Source: Methanococcoides sp. (GTDB lineage: Archaea; Halobacteriota; Methanosarcinia; Methanosarcinales; Methanosarcinaceae). Taken from it: a stretch of DNA of 64,000 nt. The stretch is from the NCBI GenBank assembly GCA_021108275.1, contig JAIORD010000037.1, positions 124,001 through 188,000 of the forward strand, read 5' to 3'. The translations under genes and the position numbers were made by a program. The notes below the pieces were generated by a model that searched no databases, was not told the origin of the DNA, and worked only from the letters and a program-made list of their open reading frames with translations. This document shows positions 1-8,578 of this stretch, piece by piece. Positions within the stretch are counted from its first letter, which is position 1, and each line of letters begins with the position of its first letter.

Positions 1-184
1 GAAAGATAAGTATGGTTGTGTGCCCGTATATTATGCCACCGATGAATATGGTTCTTGGCTTATAATGGACACAACATCAGGACTTTATGCAGGCGGTCTT
101 TCTGCAGATGCCACGCCTTCCGCAGATGGCTGGCAGTTCACCGATACTGAAGAAGTAATTATCATCGACATAGTCCCCAAATAA
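1..184 (+). CDS. C-terminal end of an unidentified protein (partial)
   Basis: An open frame enters from the left edge (first full codon at base 2) and ends with TAA at 182-184, giving about 60 residues. The fragment is rich in Tyr, Asp, Thr and Gly and ends in an acidic/hydrophobic stretch (EEVIIIDIVPK). I do not recognise the family. The composition would fit an extracytoplasmic or surface domain, but that is a guess. It ends 11 bases before truD on the same strand and the truD ribosome binding site (AAAGGAGA) follows its stop directly, so the two are probably co-transcribed. Confidence 0.6.
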   Translation, partial: KDKYGCVPVYYATDEYGSWLIMDTTSGLYAGGLSADATPSADGWQFTDTEEVIIIDIVPK

Positions 185-195
185 AGGAGAGACAC

Positions 196-1515
196 ATGAA
201 TAACGTTCCAAATGTAGAAAAAAAGATAGGAATTGACCTATACACAACTAAAACTCCAGGTATTGGAGGTAAACTGCGCCAACAGACCGAGGACTTCGGG
301 GTCATAGAGATCACGAACAGGGAAGAGGGTACCGAAGGAAAATATCTGATAGTAGAACTTACAAAGCGTAACTGGGAAACCCACCACCTTATCAGGGACC
401 TGACACGAATATTAAGGATCAGCCAGAAACGCATTGGGTTTGCAGGTACAAAGGATAAGAGAGCTGTGACAACACAGAAGATCAGTATCTATGACGTGGA
501 TGAGGAAGAAGTACAAAATGTCCATCTTAAAGACACAGAGTTGAAGATACTGGGCCGATCAAATAAGGGACTGGAACTTGGAAATCTAACCGGAAATGAG
601 TTCATCATCACGGTAAGAGATATCGACACCGATAAGAATGAGCTTGAGAGCAGACTTTCCCAGACCACAGCATCCATTAAGGAACAGGGCGGCGTACCTA
701 ACTTTTTCGGCATACAACGCTTCGGTGCATTAAGACCAATAACGCATGTGGTCGGCGAATCAATTGTAAGAAATGATATTGAAAAAGCGGCACTGGCATA
801 TATTGCAGCATCATATCCCGATGAACCCGAAGATACACAACAAGTACGTGACCGTGTGTTCGAGACAAGGGACTACATCGAAGGGCTGAAAGAATATCCC
901 CTGCAATTAAGGTATGAACGTGCAATGATGCATCACCTTGTCTCCAGCCCTGAAGACTATGCAGGCTCCTTTGAGACACTGCCGGCAAACATCAGGAAGA
1001 TGTTCGTCCATGCTTACCAGTCGTACATATATAACACCATAATATGTGCCAGGATAAAGAAGGGATTGCCTTTGAACCGCGCTGTCGTAGGAGATATCGT
1101 CTGTTTTAAGAACAAGGCAGGACTGCCTGACAACTCTCGAAATGAAAGGGTCACAGAAGACAATATCGATGGCATGAACAATCTTGTCAGAAGGAACAGG
1201 GCCTTTGTTACAGCACCTCTTATAGGACATAGCTCAGAACTTGCATCCGGAGTTCCCGGAGAGATAGAGAGAGGAATTATCGAGGAGTTGAACGTGCCCA
1301 TCGAAGGTTTCAAGGTGCCTTCCATGGAACAGCTGAACTCAAAGGGATTGAGGCGAGAGATATTGTTATCAGCGGATCCGAAATACACCATCGGAGAGGA
1401 TGAGCTCAACGAAGGGAAATACAAGGTGACACTTGATTTCAGTCTCCCAAAGGGCAGTTACGCCACAACCATACTGAGAGAATATATGAAGGTAGAACCT
1501 TTGAAGATGAGCTGA
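196..1515 (+). CDS. truD: tRNA pseudouridine synthase D
   Basis: TruD-family enzyme that isomerises U13 of tRNA to pseudouridine in the cytoplasm. The signature GTKDKRA lies at residues 84-90, where Asp87 is the expected catalytic aspartate, and NFFGIQRFG follows near residue 174. The 439-residue length is normal for archaeal TruD, which carries the extra TRUD insertion domain. The start ATG at 196 is preceded by a strong Shine-Dalgarno sequence (AAAGGAGA, 183-190). It faces the convergent pyrG gene with a 125-base gap between them. Confidence 0.95.
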   Translation: MNNVPNVEKKIGIDLYTTKTPGIGGKLRQQTEDFGVIEITNREEGTEGKYLIVELTKRNWETHHLIRDLTRILRISQKRIGFAGTKDKRAVTTQKISIYDVDEEEVQNVHLKDTELKILGRSNKGLELGNLTGNEFIITVRDIDTDKNELESRLSQTTASIKEQGGVPNFFGIQRFGALRPITHVVGESIVRNDIEKAALAYIAASYPDEPEDTQQVRDRVFETRDYIEGLKEYPLQLRYERAMMHHLVSSPEDYAGSFETLPANIRKMFVHAYQSYIYNTIICARIKKGLPLNRAVVGDIVCFKNKAGLPDNSRNERVTEDNIDGMNNLVRRNRAFVTAPLIGHSSELASGVPGEIERGIIEELNVPIEGFKVPSMEQLNSKGLRREILLSADPKYTIGEDELNEGKYKVTLDFSLPKGSYATTILREYMKVEPLKMS

Positions 1516-1621
1516 GCTTTAGCAAGAATAAATTAAGAGCATTTAGAGAAGACAGAGATAAATACAGAAATAAATAGAATTGTAACATTGATCAAAAGGT
1601 GTTACAAATAAGAAATACGAA

Positions 1622-1654
1622 AGGAAGAAAGAAAGATCGCTTACTGATCTTTCT
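1622..1654 (-). terminator. Hairpin and T-rich terminator after pyrG
   Basis: A perfect 9-bp inverted repeat (AGAAAGATC at 1630-1638 and GATCTTTCT at 1646-1654, 7-base loop) overlaps the pyrG stop codon. On the minus strand it is followed by a pyrimidine-rich TTCTTTCCTT run, so it is best read as the pyrG terminator. Confidence 0.55.
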
Positions 1655-3251
1655 GTCCTTCGCTCTTTTTAAGCATTGCATTCATAAAGGCCTTGAAGGG
1701 TGGAGAAGGTCTGCCAGGTCGGGATTTGAACTCCGGGTGGAATTGGGATGCGAAGTAGAAATCATTTGAAGGGACTTCTGCAATTTCCATCCTGTTCTTG
1801 TTCTTTCCGGAAAAGATCATTCCAGATTCTTCGATCCGGTCCACATAGTTAGGGTTTACTTCATACCTATGCCTGTGGCGCTCGGTAATGACCGATTCAC
1901 CGTATATGGATTCAGCAAGGGAACCCTCCTTAAGAGTGGCCTCATAATCACCAAGACGCATGGTAGCTCCCATGTCCACTACATCCTCCTGTTCAGGCAA
2001 CAGATCGATCACCGGATAAGGGGTGTTCTCATCGAACTCACTGCTGTTTGCACCTTCGAGTCCAGTGACATTCCTTGCAAACTCTATGACAGCAAGCTGC
2101 ATACCCAGACAAAGTCCAAGATACGGGATGTTGTTCTCACGGGCATACTGGATAGCAAGCATCTTTCCTTCGGTCCCACGTTCACCAAATCCTCCGGGAA
2201 CGAGAATTCCGTCAAACCCACTCAATTTTACGACCTCACTGGGATCGTCATCGAACGCTTCAGCATCGAACCAGGTTATATCGAAATTACAACCGGTTTC
2301 AATAGCTCCGTGTTTGAGGGATTCCACAATGCTGATATATGAATCCTCGAGGTGTGTGTATTTACCGACAATTGCCACATTCACTCTGCCCTTGCAATTG
2401 TTCATCCTCACGACCATCTCTTTCCATCTGGTGTCCTCGACCTCAAGTTTGGATTCGAGGAGGAGCTTCTTTAAGAGGAAATTGCTCATACCCTCATTTT
2501 CAAGCTGGAGGGGCACTTCGTAAATGTCTGCAGAATCATGTGCACTAATGACAGCCTCTACAGGCACATCACAGAAAAGAGCGATCTTGGACCGGGTACT
2601 TTCCATAAGTGCTTTTTTGCATCTTGCAACAATTACATGCGGAGTTAGACCCAGTTCCCTTAGTTCTTTAACAGAATGCTGTGTTGGCTTTGTTTTTTGA
2701 TCCCCTTGAGAGTCAATGGGCACCAGGGTCACATGAAGGAATGCAATATTCTCAGGTGCTTCTTCCCTGTACATCTGCCTTACTGCTTCAAGGAAAGGCA
2801 TACTTTCAATATCACCGACAGTTCCGCCTACTTCAATAAGACAGACATCAGCACCACTTTTAGCAGCGATCCTCCTAATACGACCCTTGATCTCGTTCGT
2901 TATATGAGGGATGATCTGTACGGTCTTACCCAGGTATTCACCTTTACGTTCCTTGTCAATGACCGTCTGGTAGATCTTTCCGGTAGTTAGGTTATGGTCC
3001 CTTGTGAGTTCAGTATCAAGGAACCTTTCATAATTACCCAGATCAAGATCTACCTCACCCCCATCTTTAAGGACATAGACCTCACCGTGCTGGTAAGGAC
3101 TCATTGTACCTGCATCAATATTGATGTAGGGGTCGATCTTTATTGCTGTTACCTTATAACCTTTGTTTTTCAGATTCCTGCCGACTGAAGCCGTTGTGAT
3201 CCCTTTTCCAAGACCACTCATGACACCGCCGGTAACTATGATATATTTCAT
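1641..3251 (-). CDS. pyrG: CTP synthase (glutamine hydrolysing)
   Basis: Makes CTP from UTP, ATP and glutamine, the last step of pyrimidine nucleotide synthesis. The N-terminal amidoligase domain (about 1-265) opens with a P-loop-like [13 protein letters not shown] at residues 8-20. The C-terminal class I glutamine amidotransferase domain has the oxyanion motif VPGGFGERG near 351, the nucleophile Cys381 in GLCLGMQ, and the His/Glu pair in FHPEF. The 536-residue length is typical. It is transcribed with, but separated by 19 bases from, an upstream membrane-protein gene on the same strand. Confidence 0.97.
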   Translation of the reverse strand: MKYIIVTGGVMSGLGKGITTASVGRNLKNKGYKVTAIKIDPYINIDAGTMSPYQHGEVYVLKDGGEVDLDLGNYERFLDTELTRDHNLTTGKIYQTVIDKERKGEYLGKTVQIIPHITNEIKGRIRRIAAKSGADVCLIEVGGTVGDIESMPFLEAVRQMYREEAPENIAFLHVTLVPIDSQGDQKTKPTQHSVKELRELGLTPHVIVARCKKALMESTRSKIALFCDVPVEAVISAHDSADIYEVPLQLENEGMSNFLLKKLLLESKLEVEDTRWKEMVVRMNNCKGRVNVAIVGKYTHLEDSYISIVESLKHGAIETGCNFDITWFDAEAFDDDPSEVVKLSGFDGILVPGGFGERGTEGKMLAIQYARENNIPYLGLCLGMQLAVIEFARNVTGLEGANSSEFDENTPYPVIDLLPEQEDVVDMGATMRLGDYEATLKEGSLAESIYGESVITERHRHRYEVNPNYVDRIEESGMIFSGKNKNRMEIAEVPSNDFYFASQFHPEFKSRPGRPSPPFKAFMNAMLKKSEGQKDQ

Positions 3252-3270
3252 ATGGACTCAACTACCTCAA

Positions 3271-3945
3271 TTACTTTTTCAACGTTGAAAGTTTGATGAA
3301 CAGATATGCCATCAGTGAAGTGAACAATATAGATAATGCTATGGCGGGATAAAAGCCGATATTAATGCTGTAACTCGTATCGCCTGAAGGTAATGAACGT
3401 ATTAACATGTAGATAAGAGCTACGATAACAATGGATGACAATACAACGATGATATGTTTTATATTAATGGACTTGTCAAAAGATGAAAGGAGCGTTGAAA
3501 ACCTGTCTGAGAACTGCATATTGAGATCGTTCTTCCTTTGAACAGAAATTGCCTTCGAGGGTAACGAGAGACTTTCATCGATGTCAATTGGAGGAAGACC
3601 ATCACCGGACCCTGAACCACCTATGCTCACAGAAAAGCTTTCGGTCTTTGAACCATAGCCAACAGTTACAGACACTTTGCCTTTGTTCACCAGGCGACCA
3701 TCAAAGGGTATCCTTGCAATGACCGGAATATATTCTTCGTGTGAAACGTAAGGGTTGTCTTCAAGAAATGTCAGGTTGTCATAGAGATCGTCACTTGCAG
3801 ACAGATGAACATGCGTTGGAGAGCCATAGTTGATTATAACTACCTCAAAACTTTGTTCACCACCAGGAGACAGGGGTATATCCAATATATCTGTTTCAAA
3901 TTCAATGGAATTAACACCAAGACGGTTAATGTGTACCTGCTGCAA
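3271..3945 (-). CDS. Conserved membrane-anchored protein of unknown function
   Basis: A 224-residue protein. The first 150 or so residues look like a beta-rich soluble domain (it speaks of an Ig-like or adhesin-like fold, with segments such as SFEVVIINYG). Two hydrophobic helices follow near residues 164-185 and 196-220, so the protein is anchored at its C-terminal end. No signal peptide is visible. It resembles a family of methanogen/haloarchaeal proteins of unknown function, but no reaction can be assigned. It lies 20 bases downstream of the Trm112-like gene and 19 bases upstream of pyrG, and the three probably form one unit. Confidence 0.7.
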   Translation of the reverse strand: MQQVHINRLGVNSIEFETDILDIPLSPGGEQSFEVVIINYGSPTHVHLSASDDLYDNLTFLEDNPYVSHEEYIPVIARIPFDGRLVNKGKVSVTVGYGSKTESFSVSIGGSGSGDGLPPIDIDESLSLPSKAISVQRKNDLNMQFSDRFSTLLSSFDKSINIKHIIVVLSSIVIVALIYMLIRSLPSGDTSYSINIGFYPAIALSILFTSLMAYLFIKLSTLKK

Positions 3946-3965
3946 GAATTCAACCTCAGTTTATA

Positions 3966-4148
3966 TTATTCCCGTAATTCTGGCGGGAGCATGTTAGGAA
4001 TCCCATCCGTGATCGGGTAATATTCATTACATTTTGAACAATAAAGAGTTCCTGAAATAATCTCTTTTTCATCTTCTTTGGTAATATTCAGAACAAGGTC
4101 GCCTTTGCATATAGGGCACGCCAGAATATCCATGAGATCTTTCTTCAT
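3966..4148 (-). CDS. Trm112-like zinc protein (methyltransferase activator family)
   Basis: A 60-residue protein with two CxxC pairs (Cys11/Cys14 and Cys37/Cys40), the ACPICKGDL opening and the ITDGIPNMLP ending typical of the Trm112p-like family. Eukaryotic and archaeal Trm112 proteins bind and stabilise several methyltransferases that act on tRNA, rRNA and translation factors; that role here is inferred from the family. It is the first gene of a probable minus-strand unit leading into pyrG. Confidence 0.85.
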   Translation of the reverse strand: MKKDLMDILACPICKGDLVLNITKEDEKEIISGTLYCSKCNEYYPITDGIPNMLPPELRE

Positions 4149-4255
4149 TTAATTTCACCAGACGGAAAAGCATTGCAATTCATATCAAGGTTTTGGTTTT
4201 AAACTATCCTTTATGATGCTACCTGATACCTGCAACTAGTAGAACACATGTTAGA

Positions 4256-4267
4256 TAAACTTAATTT
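4256..4267 (+). promoter_or_regulatory. Possible TATA box for a leaderless transcript
   Basis: AACTTAATTTAC lies about 25-35 bases upstream of the ATG at 4291. No Shine-Dalgarno sequence precedes that ATG, so a leaderless mRNA starting at or near the ATG is plausible. The match to a TATA box is weak. Confidence 0.3.
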
Positions 4268-4290
4268 ACATCTTCTATAATCATACATAT

Positions 4291-5235
4291 ATGTTCGATC
4301 TGTTCACCAGGGTTCTTGATTTTGCATTCCCCGTCATAATTACAATTTTCATTGGTCTTTTCGGGACAGGTGTTCTGATCGAGATGGGAATCATGCAAAA
4401 GCTTTCCCGTTTCACAGAACCCATTTTCAAACATACACATCTTCCACAGGCATGTGGATCCGCATTCATGGTGTCCCTCGGGTCTACTGTAGCTGCAAAT
4501 AGTATGGTAATGAAAGTGAAGGAGGAAGGGTGTATTGACGATCGTGAAACGATGTTATGCGCGATCCTGAACAGTACACCTGCCTATATAAGAGAGATAT
4601 TGACCTACCAGATCCCGATCGTCCTTCCCGCACTCGGCCCTATTGTTGGTGGATTCTACGTACTCGTGTTCATTATCAGTGCGTTGGTGAAAGTAAGTGT
4701 GGTTATGATCCTGAGCAGGTTCTGGTTCAAGGAACATAACTGTACATTAATAGAACCTGAAAAGATAGAGAGACCAAAATTAAAAGAGGCTATTCGAAAA
4801 GCATTCAATAGACAAAAGAGGCTTTTCACTAAAATAGCCATCATTTACCTTACGATGACAACGCTTGTCTTCGCTTTGAGGGAAAGAGGTGCGTTCGAGA
4901 CATTCAACGTACTGCCACTGGCAGATATATTTGGGATCCCGGCAGAGAGCATAATTCCCCTTACGACCTATGTGGCAAGCCCTATCATTGGAATATCGTT
5001 ACTGGGACCACTGATAAGTGACGGTGGGATAACATATCTTCAGGCAATGATAGTCCTCATGCTTGGAAGTATGTTCATGCTACCCATACTAAGCATCAGG
5101 TCGATCCTCCCACGTTATGTATCCATATTCGGACCCAAGGTAGGTTTTAGGATAGTGGCGTTCTCCACAGGAATGAGCATGTCGATAAGGTTCATCATTT
5201 TGCTAATACTATTATCAATAGCGAAAATGCAATGA
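4291..5235 (+). CDS. Nucleoside-recognition (Gate) domain membrane protein
   Basis: A 314-residue polytopic membrane protein with about eight hydrophobic helices. It contains the small-residue-rich segment (SAFMVSLGSTVAANSMV, about residues 57-73) typical of the Gate/nucleoside-recognition family (related to SpIIIA-type and YjiH-type proteins). The family probably transports or gates a small solute, but the substrate is unknown. It is a single gene between divergent and convergent neighbours. The start lacks a Shine-Dalgarno sequence. Confidence 0.75.
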   Translation: MFDLFTRVLDFAFPVIITIFIGLFGTGVLIEMGIMQKLSRFTEPIFKHTHLPQACGSAFMVSLGSTVAANSMVMKVKEEGCIDDRETMLCAILNSTPAYIREILTYQIPIVLPALGPIVGGFYVLVFIISALVKVSVVMILSRFWFKEHNCTLIEPEKIERPKLKEAIRKAFNRQKRLFTKIAIIYLTMTTLVFALRERGAFETFNVLPLADIFGIPAESIIPLTTYVASPIIGISLLGPLISDGGITYLQAMIVLMLGSMFMLPILSIRSILPRYVSIFGPKVGFRIVAFSTGMSMSIRFIILLILLSIAKMQ

Positions 5236-5238
5236 GAT

Positions 5239-5280
5239 AAAAAAGATAAAAAAGGAAAGGTCAGTATTATTACTGACCTT
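5239..5280 (-). terminator. Terminator of the fpo operon
   Basis: A perfect 10-bp stem (AAGGTCAGTA at 5257-5266, TACTGACCTT at 5271-5280) with a TTAT loop touches the fpoO stop codon. On the minus strand it is followed by TTCCTTTTTTATCTTTTTT. This is a hairpin plus T-run at the end of the 10-kb fpo operon. It may also stop transcripts arriving from the plus-strand gene at 4291-5235. Confidence 0.7.
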
Positions 5281-5630
5281 CAGTGATGTTCAGCACACAG
5301 TTCATCCTTTTTCTCAAAGGACTCACTGGATTCTTCAAGGCATTTCAGGCATATCTTTCTGGTTTTGACAATAGACCCTTTTGAAAATGAGGGAACATTT
5401 ACCCCTACATCTTGCAACTGGGTCTTTGTACCACAAAGATCACATTTTCCAAATGTGCCTGCAGCCACTTTTTCACTAGATTCGTCATAGGCCTTTTTAG
5501 CAGCAGCCAGACAGCCGCCACAAAGACCTTTCCATACACCTTCAGGGTAGGATTGCTCAAACCTTGGTGAGAATACCCTTACAGGACATACGGTTGGAAT
5601 CGATACTCCGCAAAGATCACAATCTGCCAT
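5280..5630 (-). CDS. fpoO: F420H2 dehydrogenase subunit FpoO
   Basis: Last gene of the fpo operon. The 116-residue soluble protein has four CxxC pairs (Cys4/7, 37/40, 63/66, 94/97), suggesting two zinc-ribbon-like or metal-binding modules. FpoO is specific to methanogen F420H2 dehydrogenases and has no counterpart in bacterial complex I; its exact role is not established. It starts 15 bases after fpoN. Confidence 0.9.
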   Translation of the reverse strand: MADCDLCGVSIPTVCPVRVFSPRFEQSYPEGVWKGLCGGCLAAAKKAYDESSEKVAAGTFGKCDLCGTKTQLQDVGVNVPSFSKGSIVKTRKICLKCLEESSESFEKKDELCAEHH

Positions 5631-5644
5631 ATCTTATTCCTCCA

Positions 5645-7087
5645 TTAGATCAATACACTTGCGGCTTCCATTGCCATGTTTACGAAAGGCTCTGGCCAGA
5701 TACCTATTACCAATACACCTGCAACTGCAAGAAGCAGTGCAACGACGTATGGAAGTGGTTCTGAGACCCGATCCCCATCAGTTGGTTTTGCATACATGTA
5801 CCTGACAACCCTTGCATAGTAGTACAGTGAAAGTGCGCTGTTAAGAATAGCGATCACTGCGAGCCATACAAGACCTGACTGGATAGTTGATGAGAACAAG
5901 ATGAACTTGCTCATGTAACCTGCTGTTGGTGGGATACCGGACAGTGCGAATACGAACACGGTCATACTGAGAGCAGTTATTGGCATTCTTCTGCCAAGAC
6001 CCTTGAAGTTGTCAAGATGGTCAGCATTTAGAATGTCCTTGTTCTCTGATGTTACCATGTAGACCACAGCTGCTGTTGCAATGAAAGCTCCTGCTTTCAT
6101 GAAACCGTGTGATAATGCATAGAGGATACCACCAGTTAATGCCATAGGGGTCATGACCACAAATGCCATTGTGATGTATCCTGCCTGTGCAAGAGACGAG
6201 TAAGCAAGCATGCGTTTTACACTTGTCTGGGACAGAGCAACGATGTTACCATAGGTCATTGTCAGGACTGCGAGTATCGCAAAAGCGATCTGCCAGTCTG
6301 CCTGAAGTGCAATGAGAGCTCCTATGAACACTTTGAACGCTGCGATGATACCCATCTTCTTAGAACCTGCTGCCAGAAGCGCAGACACAAGGGAAGGTGC
6401 TCCCTGATAGGTGTCAGGTGCCCACATATGGAATGGCACAAGAGCTATCTTGAAACCGAATCCTGCGATAAGCAGTACAAGGGAAAGAATTCCCATTGGG
6501 CTGTTAAGCAGAAGATCGATGTTCTGAGCAATTCCTTCAATGTTTGTAGTGCCTGTTGCACCATAGACATATCCGATACCAAGCAGCAATAGAGCAGCTG
6601 AAAGGGAACCGATGATGAAGTACTTCATTGAAGCTTCAATGGAAGCAGGGTTCTTTTTCTCGAAACCTGCAAGAGCATAGGTTGCAAGACTTGCCAGTTC
6701 GAATGCAACGAACAGGACCATGAGGTCATTCGCAGATGCTACCATCATCATACCGATGGTCGCGAAGAGCACCAGTACATAGTATTCATCTGCATGGTCG
6801 TTGCCATCAGTGTATTTTACGGATGCAATACAGACAAGGGTCGTAACTGTAAGGAACACTATCTTAAAGAACTGCGATAGTGCGTCAATGCTCAGTGAGT
6901 TCGAGAACATCACCGCTGTAGTACCAAAGCTGCTGATGGTCAGCAGCATGGCAACGAGACAACCAAGTGTTGCTATGTATCCGAGTATTTTCTTAGACTG
7001 GGCTGACAGGAAAAGACCTGCCAAAAGCACGATCAAACCTGTTACCAGGATTGTGATCTCAGGTGCAAGTAACATTAGATCCACCAT
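5645..7087 (-). CDS. fpoN: F420H2 dehydrogenase membrane subunit FpoN
   Basis: Homologue of complex I NuoN, an antiporter-like proton-pumping subunit with about 14 membrane helices. The 480-residue length and the conserved central region (KIALVPFHMWAPDTYQGAP, with Lys and His on the proton path) support this. It lies 4 bases after fpoM, with GGGGGTC as ribosome binding site. In the Fpo complex it helps couple F420H2 oxidation to proton translocation with methanophenazine as acceptor. Confidence 0.96.
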   Translation of the reverse strand: MVDLMLLAPEITILVTGLIVLLAGLFLSAQSKKILGYIATLGCLVAMLLTISSFGTTAVMFSNSLSIDALSQFFKIVFLTVTTLVCIASVKYTDGNDHADEYYVLVLFATIGMMMVASANDLMVLFVAFELASLATYALAGFEKKNPASIEASMKYFIIGSLSAALLLLGIGYVYGATGTTNIEGIAQNIDLLLNSPMGILSLVLLIAGFGFKIALVPFHMWAPDTYQGAPSLVSALLAAGSKKMGIIAAFKVFIGALIALQADWQIAFAILAVLTMTYGNIVALSQTSVKRMLAYSSLAQAGYITMAFVVMTPMALTGGILYALSHGFMKAGAFIATAAVVYMVTSENKDILNADHLDNFKGLGRRMPITALSMTVFVFALSGIPPTAGYMSKFILFSSTIQSGLVWLAVIAILNSALSLYYYARVVRYMYAKPTDGDRVSEPLPYVVALLLAVAGVLVIGIWPEPFVNMAMEAASVLI

Positions 7088-7090
7088 TGC

Positions 7091-8578
7091 TTAGACCCCC
7101 ATTACAGCCATCAGGCTGACAATATGTTCTGAATTCGTTATCATCATATCAAGCACCGGACTTGGGTTCAATCCAAAGTACAGTACGAGAAGGGCAATGA
7201 TCCCCATGGAGAACGTCTGGAAGGACGAAATATCCACGATATCACCAAGCTTTTCATTGAAAGGACCAAACATTGCCCTTTGCAATGCCCACAGGTGATA
7301 TGCTGCTGTAATTACAATAGCCAGCAGAGCGATCATCACGTAGATAGGCACGTTAATGAAACTGAATGTCAACACGAGGAACTCCGCGATGAAACCGGTA
7401 AGTCCCGGCAATCCAAGTGAAGCCATGAAACCGAGTACCATGATCACTGTGAGCTTAGGCATCTTCTGTGCAAGCCCACCAAGATTATTGATGATACTTG
7501 TACCAGTTTTGGTCTGTATCACACCACATGACATGAACATAATGCTCATGATCAAACCATGTGAGAACTGCTGGAACATTGCACCGGATATTGAAAGGCT
7601 CACAAGACCAGCAGCACCAAGGGTTACGTATCCCATGTGGCTGATACTGGAGTATGCGATCATTCTCTTAAGGTCCTTCTGTGCGAGTGCAAGGAATGCA
7701 CCGTAAATAATGCTTATTGCACCAAGAGCTCCCATGATAGTTATCATAAGGCTTGGAGTTGCTGTGAATGGCAACATTGGAAGCATTACTCTGAACAGAC
7801 CATATCCACCGATCTTGAGCAATATAAAGAGCACACTGCCTGCGGTAGGTGCTTCAGAATATGCATCAGGTAACCAGGAATGGAATGGCACTACAGGTGT
7901 CTTCACAATGAAACCGAACAGCAATGCAAGGAAGATCGCATCCCTGGCAATTTCGGATTCCAAGAACTGGAACTGACCTATAAGGTAAGCCATATCCATA
8001 TTTGGAACTCCGTTAAGGGACCATGCATTATAGTACAGTCCAAAGATACCCAAAAGCATCACAAGAGATGCTACGTGAGTGTAGATGAAGAACTTGATAG
8101 CTGCATGTTTCTTTTTGGCTCCTCCCCATATATTGACCATGAAGAACAATGGTACAAGGGTAAGCTCCCAGAATACGTAGAACAGGAAGAAGTCCAGTGA
8201 TATGAAAACACCGATGACTGCACCCTGCATTGCAAGGATCAGAGCATAGAACCTGTTAGGTGCTGCTCTGACATCATTCCAGGTGTAGATGATCAACAGT
8301 GGAATGACTATTGCATTGAGCAATATAAGTGGCATGGATACACCGTCAACACCAAGATGGTATGTGATACCAAGTGAAGGGATCCAGTTAGCCGCTTCTT
8401 CGAACTGCATTGCTGCAGATGTACTATCGAATGAGAAGTACATGTACATTGTCAGGACCAGGGTAATAAGAGTACCCACTAGTGCGGATATCCTTGCCTG
8501 CTCCTTTGTTTTTGTAAAGAATGTTACGGCTGAGAACAAAATTGGGATCAGCACGATCAAAGATAATATTGGTAACAT
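7091..8578 (-). CDS. fpoM: F420H2 dehydrogenase membrane subunit FpoM
   Basis: NuoM homologue, 495 residues, about 14 membrane helices. It carries the conserved loop motif KTPVVPFHSWLPDAYSEAP and the charged helix residues of the proton-pumping Mrp-antiporter family. The ATG at 8578 overlaps the fpoL stop codon by one base (TAATG), with GGAGGTC upstream as ribosome binding site, which indicates translational coupling. Confidence 0.97.
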   Translation of the reverse strand: MLPILSLIVLIPILFSAVTFFTKTKEQARISALVGTLITLVLTMYMYFSFDSTSAAMQFEEAANWIPSLGITYHLGVDGVSMPLILLNAIVIPLLIIYTWNDVRAAPNRFYALILAMQGAVIGVFISLDFFLFYVFWELTLVPLFFMVNIWGGAKKKHAAIKFFIYTHVASLVMLLGIFGLYYNAWSLNGVPNMDMAYLIGQFQFLESEIARDAIFLALLFGFIVKTPVVPFHSWLPDAYSEAPTAGSVLFILLKIGGYGLFRVMLPMLPFTATPSLMITIMGALGAISIIYGAFLALAQKDLKRMIAYSSISHMGYVTLGAAGLVSLSISGAMFQQFSHGLIMSIMFMSCGVIQTKTGTSIINNLGGLAQKMPKLTVIMVLGFMASLGLPGLTGFIAEFLVLTFSFINVPIYVMIALLAIVITAAYHLWALQRAMFGPFNEKLGDIVDISSFQTFSMGIIALLVLYFGLNPSPVLDMMITNSEHIVSLMAVMGV